Positions 17,040-23,581 of a DNA stretch of 23,654 bases are shown in pieces. The stretch covers positions 9,785 to 33,438 of the forward strand of contig DHHB01000010.1 in assembly GCA_002403075.1 (NCBI GenBank), in the 5' to 3' direction. Each line of letters opens with the position of its first letter. The stretch's first letter is position 1. The translations under genes and the position numbers were made by a program. The stretch is from a bacterium UBP1_UBA4783. Lineage in GTDB: Bacteria; Krumholzibacteriota; Krumholzibacteriia; Krumholzibacteriales; Krumholzibacteriaceae. The notes under the pieces were generated by a model, which ran no database searches, had not been told where the DNA came from, and saw only the letters and a list, made by a program, of their open reading frames with translations.

Positions 17040-18245
17040 ATGTTCCGTCACCTCGTACGGCGCAACGACGCGAAGATCGTGTTCCTCATCATGGACGGGC
17101 TCGGGGATATCCGGGCCCCGGGCTTTCCGAAAACGGCGCTCGAGACGGCGCGAACGCCCAACCTCGACCGCCTCGCCCGCGAGGGACTGTGCGGACGAAG
17201 CCTTCCGATATCGCCGGGCGTCACGCCGGGAAGCGGGCCCGCGCATTTCGCGCTCTTCGGATACGATCCGCTCGCTCCCGAGAACGACGTCGGCCGCGGC
17301 GTTCTCGAAGTGCTCGGCACGGGGTTCGAACTCAGCCACGACGACGTCGCGATCCGCGGCAACTTCGCGACGACCGGCGCGGACGGCCTTCTCGCCGACC
17401 GGCGCGCCGGCCGGATTCCGCACGAGGAGTGCGTGCGTCTCTGCCGGAAGCTCCAGGACGGGATCCGCGAGATCGACGGCGTCTCCGTGATCGTCATGCC
17501 GGTGCGGGAGTACCGGTTCGGCGTCGTGCTCCGCGGCGAGGGCCTCTCCCCCGAGGTCGAGGAGACCGACCCGCAGCTCGTCGGACGCGCGCCGCTCGCC
17601 CCCGTCGCCCGCGTCCCCGAAGCGAAACGCACCGCCGGGATCATCGCGACGCTCGTCGCGCGCTGCAACGCCGCGCTCGCCGGCGAGCCGAAGGCGAACA
17701 GCGTTCTCATGCGCGGTATCTCGCGCATGCCGCGCGTCGAACCGCTCCAGGCGCGCACCGGCCTCCGCCCGTGCGCGATCGCGTCCTATCCCCTCTACCG
17801 CGGGGTCGCGAAGCTCTGCGGCATGGACATCGTCGACACCGGATTCTCCGTGAAGGAGGAGCTCGAGACGCTCCGCGGCGCGTGGGGACGCGGCTACGAC
17901 TTCTTCTTCGTCCACGTCAAGAAGACCGACTCGTACGGCGAGGACGGCAACCTCGAGGGAAAGGCGAAGGTCATCGAGGAGGTCGATTCGAACCTCCCGA
18001 TCCTCCTCGATCTCGCGCCCGACGTGCTCGTCGTCACGGGAGACCACTCGACGCCGTGCGCACTCAAGGGGCACTCGTGGCATCCGGTGCCGCTGCTCGT
18101 TCACTCGAAATCGTGCGGAGCGGACGGCGCGCAGGCCTTCTCGGAAAGCGAGTGCGATCGCGGCGGGCTCGGGATCTTCCCCGCGCGGAACATCGTCGAG
18201 CTCGCGCTCGCGAACGCGGGCAAGCTGAAAAAGCACGGGGCGTAG
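17040..18245 (+). CDS. apgM: Cofactor-independent phosphoglycerate mutase, ApgM type
   Basis: 401 residues. Interconverts 3- and 2-phosphoglycerate in glycolysis and gluconeogenesis; an alkaline-phosphatase-superfamily metalloenzyme. IMDGLGD with metal-binding Asp19, TPGSGPAHFALFGYDP with nucleophile Ser65, GRGVLE, the C-terminal TGDHSTPC with Asp335-His336 and GHSWHPVP follow the archaeal-type (aPGAM) order. The segment HVKKTDSYGEDGN has Asp297 but Glu301 where many family members have the metal-ligand histidine of GHDG. ATG at 17040 is preceded by AAGGAG at 6 nt; an upstream in-frame start is possible but its extension is arginine/proline-rich. Together with pfk the window encodes two glycolytic steps, but they are not in one operon. 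Confidence 0.93.
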   Translation: MFRHLVRRNDAKIVFLIMDGLGDIRAPGFPKTALETARTPNLDRLAREGLCGRSLPISPGVTPGSGPAHFALFGYDPLAPENDVGRGVLEVLGTGFELSHDDVAIRGNFATTGADGLLADRRAGRIPHEECVRLCRKLQDGIREIDGVSVIVMPVREYRFGVVLRGEGLSPEVEETDPQLVGRAPLAPVARVPEAKRTAGIIATLVARCNAALAGEPKANSVLMRGISRMPRVEPLQARTGLRPCAIASYPLYRGVAKLCGMDIVDTGFSVKEELETLRGAWGRGYDFFFVHVKKTDSYGEDGNLEGKAKVIEEVDSNLPILLDLAPDVLVVTGDHSTPCALKGHSWHPVPLLVHSKSCGADGAQAFSESECDRGGLGIFPARNIVELALANAGKLKKHGA

Positions 18246-18297
18246 ACAAAGAGCGTCGGCACGAAGCACGGCGCGCCGCCCAAACGTTCCGGTGGCG

Positions 18298-19686
18298 CTA
18301 CCGCGCTTGGCGGAAGGTTTCGGCGATCCGCTCGAGCCGGGCGATGTTCCGCCGCTCTTTGGCGGCGTCCCCCGCGGCGTCGGTCGCGCACTGGATTACG
18401 TAGACCTTTCCGCCGCGCAGAACCATGATCCACGACCAGAGGCCCTTGCCGGGATCGACCGCCATCTCCATGGACTTCCACGTGCCCGTCGCGCCGACCG
18501 CGGGGCCGTCCGGCAGGTCGAAGCGCCGCGTCCGCTCGATGGTCATGAGGCGGCGGCCCAGCTGCCCGTAGCGGGAAATCGCGTCGGTGAGATCCTGCAC
18601 GATGAGCTCGGCGCTCGACGACGTCTTCCACTGCGTCTCGATCTCGAGGTACCCCTCCTTCGACTGCGATCCCCAGCGGATGTAGCCCATCTTCCGGTCG
18701 CCGCCGCCGTCCAGGATGAGGAACTCGATCGGAAGATCGAGCGCGAAGTCTGGGTTTACGACCCGGGGGATCTCGTGCCGGTACACGGCCTGCACGTTGA
18801 ACGGGAGGATGTTCGGCTGAAGCCAGCCTTCCGTGCCGGGCATCGCGATCGTCCGCACGACGTCCTCGAGCGGATACCGCTTCCCGAGCGCGTCGACGCA
18901 GATCTCGCGGATCGCCTTTATATAGCGCTTGACCCCCTCGATCGCCTCCCGGCCGCACACGAGCCCCTGCGCCGGAACGAACCGGCGGACGCGCAGCCCG
19001 CGCAGGCGGTCGAGCGTTTTTAGCCAGTTGTCGAAGTCGGCCCCGGGGTCCCCGAGGTTCGGGTGGTAGCCGTTCGTGAGGAGGCCGCCGGTGAAGGCGA
19101 CCCGGTCCTTCGGCACGACGACGACGGCGTCCCCCGCGGTGTGGCCGGGCCCGAAGTGCCGCAGCTCGACCGAGACGCCGCCGAGATCGAGCTTGGCCCC
19201 GTCGGCGAACGCCGTATCGGGAGCGACGAACCGCACGTCCGCGATGAGGGCGAAGGCCTCGGCTCCCCGCTCCCGGTAGAAGTCGAGGTAGATCGGCGAG
19301 TACTTGACGAACGCGTCGCGCGTTTCGGGGCGGGCCACGATGACGGCGCCCTCGTCCTTGAAGACCGAGTTGCCCCACGTATGATCCTGGTGGTAGTGCG
19401 TGTTGACGACGTAGAGGATGGGGGCGTTCGTCACCGTGCGGATCTTCTCGAGAAGCTCGCGGGCGAGGGCCGGCGTGTAGCGCGCGTCGACGACGAGAAC
19501 GCCCTCGCTCCCGACGACGAAACCGCTGTTCGCGCCGAGCCCCTCGACGGAGGTCGGCCCGCTCGCGATCAACGCCCACGTGTGCTTCCCCACGTTGACG
19601 AGACCCGTTCTCCCGAGATCCTTCCGCTCGCAGCCCGCGGCGGCGACGACGGCCGCGAGCGCGAGAACGACGATCGAACGCTTCAT
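18298..19686 (-). CDS. Metallo-beta-lactamase-fold lipoprotein with altered metal site
   Basis: 462 residues. Lipobox AAVVAAAGC predicts lipidation at Cys19. Residues about 28-255 are a metallo-beta-lactamase fold resembling SoxH/quinoprotein-relay hydrolases: THYHQDH with His97, His99, Asp101 and His102, then GPGHTAGD with His182. The usual bridging aspartate of the TGDLL motif is glycine (TGGLL, Gly201) and the last histidine of PGHG is glutamine (PAQG, Gln240), so the second metal site is incomplete. Residues about 270-462 are an extra domain with WKSMEMAVDPGKGLWSWI, possibly PsbP/DcrB-like; I do not recognise it firmly. AAGGAA lies 6 nt before the ATG. It follows the GT-C-like gene by 79 nt. 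Substrate unknown; reduced or changed hydrolase activity is likely. Confidence 0.87.
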   Translation of the reverse strand: MKRSIVVLALAAVVAAAGCERKDLGRTGLVNVGKHTWALIASGPTSVEGLGANSGFVVGSEGVLVVDARYTPALARELLEKIRTVTNAPILYVVNTHYHQDHTWGNSVFKDEGAVIVARPETRDAFVKYSPIYLDFYRERGAEAFALIADVRFVAPDTAFADGAKLDLGGVSVELRHFGPGHTAGDAVVVVPKDRVAFTGGLLTNGYHPNLGDPGADFDNWLKTLDRLRGLRVRRFVPAQGLVCGREAIEGVKRYIKAIREICVDALGKRYPLEDVVRTIAMPGTEGWLQPNILPFNVQAVYRHEIPRVVNPDFALDLPIEFLILDGGGDRKMGYIRWGSQSKEGYLEIETQWKTSSSAELIVQDLTDAISRYGQLGRRLMTIERTRRFDLPDGPAVGATGTWKSMEMAVDPGKGLWSWIMVLRGGKVYVIQCATDAAGDAAKERRNIARLERIAETFRQAR

Positions 19687-19765
19687 CCGGACTTCCTTTC
19701 GCGTGAATGAAATACGGCCCCGGCGCCGGCGCGCCGCTCGCCCCCTCGTCGCGAAGCGGGCTCCG

Positions 19766-21328
19766 TCACGGGGCTTCGTCGGGTCGCGGCTGCCTCGCTC
19801 CGAAGAGCACGAGATCGCCCGCGCCGAAATACACCCGCAGCTCCATCTGAAAATCGCCGCACCCGGCGAGCGCTTCGACGTCGTTCACCGACGAGAGGAA
19901 GAGCTTCGCCGGATCGGCGCGCAGCGCGGCGCCGAGCTCGGCGGGCGTCTCGATCGGCTCGTCGAGGGAACGGCCGCCGTAGAAGAGCATCCGCGCGTTC
20001 TCCCCGCGGGCCGAAGGGCCGTAGCCGCCGATCCTCGCGCCCGCGGGGCTTATCCGCCCCGCCACGCGCGCGACCTCGCGGATCGGATCGGCGCTCGAGC
20101 GCCGCAGACTCACGAACGTCGACACCACGAGCAGCATGAGAAGGCAGAAGAGCGCCGTGAGAACGTGGTTCACGACCCATACCCGCCTCATCGGGTGCCT
20201 CCCCCGCAGGAGCGCCCACCGGGCGATTTCGCGCGAGGCGAGGATCGCCGTGAAGGGCGCGACCGCGAGAAACGAGCTCACCGGCTCCGCGCCCGCGACG
20301 GCGAAGGGCAGGAATACCGCGGCCGCGAAGAGGAAGAGCGCTGAATCGATCTCTCCCACGGCGCAGGCCCGCCGGCGAGCGCCGATCGAGAAGAGGAGGC
20401 GCGCGGCGGCGACGGTCGCGGGTATCGACCACGGAAACGAGCGCAGCCACACGTTCACGAACGAATCGACGAGTGCGGCGCCGGCGCGCGGACCCGGCCG
20501 GACGAGCGTCGAGAGCGGCGCCCAGAGCGGGCTTTCGAAAAATCCGCCGCCGCGCGCGGCCGCCGGGACGAGCCACAATCCGCCGATCGCGGCACCCGCG
20601 GCCGTCGCGGCGAGAAACGCCGGCATGCTCCAGATCCGCCGCCTGCCCCGCTCGACCGCGCCCGCGACGGCGGCACCGGCGATGGGCAGGAACCCCCCCG
20701 CGCCGACGCTCAGGACGCCCCCGGCGATCGCGGCGCCCCAGAGCACGGCGCCGAAGCGGCGCTCCGGCAGGTAGAGCCATCCGAGGAGGGCGAGCGAGGC
20801 GAAGAACGCGAGGGGAAGACCCGTCGTCACGTGCGGCGCGAAGCGGCCGAACAGCGGCGTCGAGGCGAGAACGATCGCGGCGAGCACCCCGGTCGCGGCC
20901 GGGAGCGTAGCCCACCGCGTTTCGTGCTCCCGCTCCCGCGCCTCGGCGGCGGCCGCTTCATGCGCTGCGAGATCGCGCGACGCTTCCCGCCCGGCGACGA
21001 GCAGCACCCACGAGGTGGCCACCGAGAGAAGGACGAAACCGAAACGCGCGGTGAAATCGTTCGCGCCGAAGAGGAGAAAAAAGAGCGACATGATCCACGG
21101 GGCGAACGGCGGCGTATCGTGCGCGGGCGCCCCGTCGAACCGCATCGGGAGCGGCCCGCCGCCCGCTGCGATCTCCCGAGCGGTCTCGGCGAGGGACGCC
21201 TCGGAGCCCGCCGGGAGCGCTCCGTCCCACGTGCCCCAGACCGTTATGACGAAGACGGAAACGAAAAAAAGGAGGACCAGAACGTGTCCACGGCCCTCCT
21301 CTCCGGCGAAAAACGGAAGCTCTGTCAC
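19766..21328 (-). CDS. GT-C-fold membrane glycosyltransferase-like protein (ArnT/PMT-type)
   Basis: 520 residues from a GTG at 21328 with GGGAGG 6 nt upstream. About ten to twelve membrane segments follow an N-terminal helix (VLVLLFFVSVFVITVW). The first periplasmic loop reads AGSEASLAETAREI, then HDTPPFAPWIMSLFFLLFG-NDFTARFGF, matching the PMT_2/ArnT pattern DEARYAEIAREM and DKPPLYYW. The aspartate of the usual DE pair is serine here, leaving Glu as the acidic residue, so activity is uncertain. Family enzymes transfer sugars from polyprenyl-phosphate donors to lipids or proteins at the periplasmic face. The C-terminal 120 residues are a soluble domain ending FGAGDLVLFGARQP. It starts 44 nt after the recoded selenoprotein gene and is likely cotranscribed. 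Confidence 0.85.
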   Translation of the reverse strand: MTELPFFAGEEGRGHVLVLLFFVSVFVITVWGTWDGALPAGSEASLAETAREIAAGGGPLPMRFDGAPAHDTPPFAPWIMSLFFLLFGANDFTARFGFVLLSVATSWVLLVAGREASRDLAAHEAAAAEAREREHETRWATLPAATGVLAAIVLASTPLFGRFAPHVTTGLPLAFFASLALLGWLYLPERRFGAVLWGAAIAGGVLSVGAGGFLPIAGAAVAGAVERGRRRIWSMPAFLAATAAGAAIGGLWLVPAAARGGGFFESPLWAPLSTLVRPGPRAGAALVDSFVNVWLRSFPWSIPATVAAARLLFSIGARRRACAVGEIDSALFLFAAAVFLPFAVAGAEPVSSFLAVAPFTAILASREIARWALLRGRHPMRRVWVVNHVLTALFCLLMLLVVSTFVSLRRSSADPIREVARVAGRISPAGARIGGYGPSARGENARMLFYGGRSLDEPIETPAELGAALRADPAKLFLSSVNDVEALAGCGDFQMELRVYFGAGDLVLFGARQPRPDEAP

Positions 21329-21372
21329 GCCGCGCCTCCCTGCGCTCAAGTACGGCGCGGAGTATACGGCAA

Positions 21373-21585
21373 TCAGGACTTCCCTTCCAGATATTGTTGC
21401 AGCTCGCGCATCGTCTTCGCGACGTCCGCTCCGTACATGGCGATGAGATTGCCCAGGGACCCCCAGGCCGGCGTCCCTCATCTCATACAGACGATGCCGC
21501 GGCTCATGAGGAACCCGATCGCGTCGGGATACCGTTCGACGAGCTCCTCGACGGTCATATCGGCGCTCGGCGCTGTCTTCTTCAT
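21373..21585 (-). CDS. Putative selenoprotein: DUF1858 redox protein with CxxU, TGA recoded
   Basis: 71 codons including an in-frame TGA at 21480-21478, read as selenocysteine at residue 36. The ATG at 21585 has AAGGAG 6 nt upstream. The N-terminal part (MTVEELVERYPDAIGFLMSRGI) and the part beyond the TGA (GTPAWGSLGNL...TMRELQQYLEGK) together make one complete DUF1858/hybrid-cluster-protein-associated domain, whose signature is CxxCGxPxWG; here it reads C33-M-R-U36-G-T-P-A-W-G. The frame stays open 34 codons after the TGA with the same high third-position GC, and ends at TGA 21375-21373. A stem-loop follows the codon at SECIS spacing. Family members are small thiol redox proteins; the gene sits 68 nt after trxA. 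If the TGA were a true stop a 35-residue fragment without the second redox residue would result. No Sec machinery is in the window. Confidence 0.8.
21451..21468 (-). promoter_or_regulatory. Candidate bacterial SECIS element
   Basis: Starting 9 nt after the UGA, the transcript GCCUGGGGGUCCCUGGGC folds into a 7-bp stem (two G-U pairs) with a GGUC tetraloop whose first G is 17 nt from the UGA. The E. coli fdhF SECIS also displays a GGUC apical loop, about two bases further away; the loop G and U contact SelB there. A competing helix pairs AGGGAC (from the UGA) with GUCCCU, so folding needs testing. Confidence 0.6.
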
Positions 21586-21612
21586 GCGATGCTCCTTCTC
21601 GCGTTCGTCCGC

Positions 21613-21655
21613 AGCGGGGCGCCGCTCTTCCGCGGTCCCCGCGCCGCGCCCCGCT
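21613..21655 (-). other. Branched stem-loop between trxA and the selenoprotein gene
   Basis: AGCGGGGCGC (starting inside the trxA stop codon) pairs perfectly over 10 bp with GCGCCCCGCT, enclosing an inner CGCGG/CCGCG hairpin with a GGA loop. No U-tract follows. It may shield the trxA transcript end, or attenuate read-through into the selenoprotein gene. Confidence 0.5.
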
Positions 21656-21986
21656 ACTTCGCGAGCGCCTTCTTGAGAAACTCGTCGAGCATATCCTTCG
21701 GCGCCGCGCCCGACATCGAGTCGATCTCGACGCCGCCCTTGAACACCTTGAGCGTCGGAATGCCCATGATGCCGTAGTTGATCGCCACTTTCTGGCTCTC
21801 GTCGGTGTTGAGCTTCGCGAACTTCACCTTTCCGGCGTACTCTCCCGCGAGCTCCTCGAAGATCGGCCCGAGGAACTTGCACGGACCGCACCACGGCGCC
21901 CAGAAGTCCACGATCACCGGGATCTGCGAATCGAGCACTTCGGCCTGCCAGCTCGCTTCCGTCACCTGAACCACGTTCGCTGCCAT
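21654..21986 (-). CDS. trxA: Thioredoxin
   Basis: 110 residues, the normal thioredoxin length. The active site FWAPWCGPCKFLGP has Cys33 and Cys36; the buried Asp (IVDFWAP), the cis-proline loop GIMGIPTLKVF and the C-terminal FLKKAL helix are all canonical. It reduces protein disulfides in the cytoplasm and is recycled by thioredoxin reductase, which is not in the window. GGAGG lies 4 nt before the ATG. A short perfect hairpin (21999-22013, GCCGGC arms, 3-nt loop) lies just upstream of that site. It is the second gene after arsR (34-nt gap) and precedes the DUF1858 selenoprotein, so the two small redox proteins are probably made together under ArsR control. Confidence 0.97.
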   Translation of the reverse strand: MAANVVQVTEASWQAEVLDSQIPVIVDFWAPWCGPCKFLGPIFEELAGEYAGKVKFAKLNTDESQKVAINYGIMGIPTLKVFKGGVEIDSMSGAAPKDMLDEFLKKALAK

Positions 21987-22020
21987 CGCTCCTCCTTCGC
22001 CGGCTCCGCCGGCCGTTCGA

Positions 22021-22365
22021 TCATTGTTCGTTTCCGCTCCGCGGCGGCTGCGCGCCCTCGCACCGGCTCAGGCAATCGAGCATGCGAATCACGTTGCGCT
22101 CCGCGAGGCGGTAATAGATGTGTGAATCCTCCCGGCGGCTCCGAACGATGTTGCTGAGCCGCAGGATCTTGAGCTGCTGCGACACGAGCGACTGTTTGAG
22201 CCCCGAGAGGCCGCAGAGATCGGACACGGTTCGCTCGCCGCCCGCGAGGATGTTCACGAGACGCAGCCTCGCCGGATTCGCGAGCGCCTTCAGCACGTCG
22301 GCGAACCGTTCGATATCCGCTCCCCCGAGGGGCTCGTTCGCGCGCCGTATCGCCGTTCGTTCCAT
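22021..22365 (-). CDS. ArsR-family thiol- or metal-responsive repressor
   Basis: 114 residues from ATG at 22365, preceded by AAAGGG at about 6 nt; an in-frame ATG at 22380 would lie only 3 nt after the predicted transcript start. The winged-helix core reads VLKALANPARLRLVNIL, TVSDLCGLSGLKQSLVSQQLKIL and the wing SRREDSHIYYRL. Cys51 sits in the recognition-helix region where ArsR/CadC-type sensors place ligands, and Cys98 and Cys102 sit in the last helix. This arrangement could bind a thiophilic metal or form a disulfide or polysulfide; the sequence does not decide. It heads the trxA operon and is divergent from the D-cysteine desulfhydrase-like gene, and a palindrome overlaps its own -10 box, so autorepression is likely. 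Confidence 0.9.
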   Translation of the reverse strand: MERTAIRRANEPLGGADIERFADVLKALANPARLRLVNILAGGERTVSDLCGLSGLKQSLVSQQLKILRLSNIVRSRREDSHIYYRLAERNVIRMLDCLSRCEGAQPPRSGNEQ

Positions 22366-22382
22366 GGACCACCCTTTCATTT

Positions 22383-22398
22383 TGATATTAATATATCA
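22383..22398. promoter_or_regulatory. Candidate ArsR operator
   Basis: TGATAT and ATATCA form a perfect dyad around TAAT in an AT-rich patch that stands out from the GC-rich surroundings. It covers the arsR -10 box and start point, a position suited to repression. Confidence 0.5.
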
Positions 22399-22417
22399 TA
22401 ATATTCCAATACGTCAA
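22390..22417 (-). promoter_or_regulatory. Promoter of the arsR-trxA operon
   Basis: Minus strand TTGACG (22417-22412), 16-bp spacer, TATATT (22395-22390). Predicted start near 22383, giving an 18-nt leader to the ATG at 22365. Confidence 0.7.
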
Positions 22418-22462
22418 GAAAAAACCGCGCCCCCTTTTCCCGGGGACGGCGCGGCCGGTTCC

Positions 22463-22471
22463 TGCTATGCT
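22463..22471 (+). promoter_or_regulatory. Extended -10 promoter of the desulfhydrase-like gene
   Basis: TGC directly before TATGCT (22466-22471) is an extended -10; no good -35 is seen. Only 6 nt separate it from the ATG at 22478 and there is no Shine-Dalgarno sequence, so the message appears leaderless. Confidence 0.5.
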
Positions 22472-22477
22472 TTCCCC

Positions 22478-23509
22478 ATGAGCATCGCCTTTCCGCCTTC
22501 GGTGAGCCTCGCGAACCTCCCGACGCCCGTGGAGCGGCTGCGGCCGCCCCCCGGATACGAGCGCCTTCCGAACGTGTACGTCAAGCGCGACGACCTCACC
22601 GGCGCGGCCCTCTCGGGAAACAAGGTGCGAAAGCTCGAGTTCTGCATGGCGGAGGCCGCGGCCGCCGGGGCCGACACCGTGATCACCTGCGGCGGCGTCC
22701 AATCGAATCACGCCCGCGCGACCGCCGTCGCCGCGGCGAGGCTCGGGCTCCGATCGATCCTCGTCCTGCGCGGCCCCGAGCCCGCCGAGAGCGACGGCAA
22801 CGTGCTCATCGACCGGCTCGCCGGGGCCGAAATCAGGTTTATCGACGAGGCGGAGTGGCCGCGCGTCGGGCGGATCATGGCCGGGATCGAGGCCGAGCTC
22901 GAGGCCGCGGGCCGCGCGGGGTACACGATCCCCGAGGGCGCCTCCTACCCGCCGGGCGTGTTCGGGTACATCCGGGCCGCCGGGGAGATCGCGGACGCGG
23001 AGCGCGCGCTCGGCCTCTCGTTCGACGCGATCGTCTTCGCGGTCGGAAGCGGCGGAACGTACGCGGGGCTCGTCTACGGCGCGCGAATCTTCGGGCTGCG
23101 CGCCCGCATCCTCGGCGTCAACGTGCTCGACACGCCGGAGTATTTCGCTGATCGCGTCGCGGGGATCTCGGAGGACTTCGTGCGGACGTACGAGCGCCGC
23201 TACCGCGGCGAGCCGTGGTTCGAGCCGATACCGGCGGGCGACGTCGAGATCGCGGGAGGGTACGACGGCCCCGCGTACGCCGTGCCGTCCGGGGAGGGTA
23301 TCGAGCTCATCCGGACCTTCGCCCGCTCGACCGGCCTCTTTCTCGATCCGGCCTACACGGGTAAGGCGATGCTCGGCCTCGCCGGCGAAGCGGCGAAGGG
23401 CCGCTGGAAGGCCTCGAACAGCGTGCTCTTCATCCACACGGGCGGCATCTTTTCGCTCTTCCCGCGGCGGAAAGAGCTCGCCCCCCCGGGGACAACTCGA
23501 AGCGCATAG
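22478..23509 (+). CDS. dcyD: PLP-dependent D-cysteine desulfhydrase/ACC deaminase family enzyme
   Basis: 343 residues. The fold-type II PLP family is shown by YVKRDDLTG, SGNKVRKLEF with PLP lysine Lys49, GGVQSNHARATAVAA (72-87), the phosphate loop AVGSGGTYAGL and the C-terminal LFIHTGGIFSLF. QSNHAR is the form found in D-cysteine desulfhydrases and related lyases rather than the QSNQTR of ACC deaminases, so conversion of D-cysteine to pyruvate, ammonia and hydrogen sulfide is the best guess; L-cysteate sulfo-lyase activity is an alternative. The ATG at 22478 follows the -10 box by 6 nt and matches the family N-terminus (PTPVERL). It is divergent from the ArsR-thioredoxin operon, which fits a sulfide or thiol link. 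Confidence 0.9.
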   Translation: MSIAFPPSVSLANLPTPVERLRPPPGYERLPNVYVKRDDLTGAALSGNKVRKLEFCMAEAAAAGADTVITCGGVQSNHARATAVAAARLGLRSILVLRGPEPAESDGNVLIDRLAGAEIRFIDEAEWPRVGRIMAGIEAELEAAGRAGYTIPEGASYPPGVFGYIRAAGEIADAERALGLSFDAIVFAVGSGGTYAGLVYGARIFGLRARILGVNVLDTPEYFADRVAGISEDFVRTYERRYRGEPWFEPIPAGDVEIAGGYDGPAYAVPSGEGIELIRTFARSTGLFLDPAYTGKAMLGLAGEAAKGRWKASNSVLFIHTGGIFSLFPRRKELAPPGTTRSA

Positions 23510-23549
23510 GGCCCTTGCGGCGCGCGCGGCCGCCCGCGCCCGAACGCCC

Positions 23550-23578
23550 TTGACACCCCCGATGCCGGGGCATACTGT
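23550..23578 (+). promoter_or_regulatory. Promoter leading into the octamer repeat
   Basis: TTGACA (23550-23555), 17-bp spacer, TACTGT (23573-23578). The spacer end and -10 (CCGGGGCATAC) match those of the nth promoter. The predicted start (about 23585) falls within the first repeat unit. Confidence 0.6.
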
Positions 23579-23581
23579 ACC

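Noticed and set aside
21478..21585. Reading the DUF1858 gene as a 35-residue protein or pseudogene
   Set aside because: The domain is complete across the TGA, no frameshift is needed, codon use stays coding-like, and the TGA replaces exactly the redox cysteine.
22118..22477. N-terminal extension of the desulfhydrase-like protein
   Set aside because: The upstream frame is antisense to arsR and crosses both promoters; family homology begins at the ATG at 22478.
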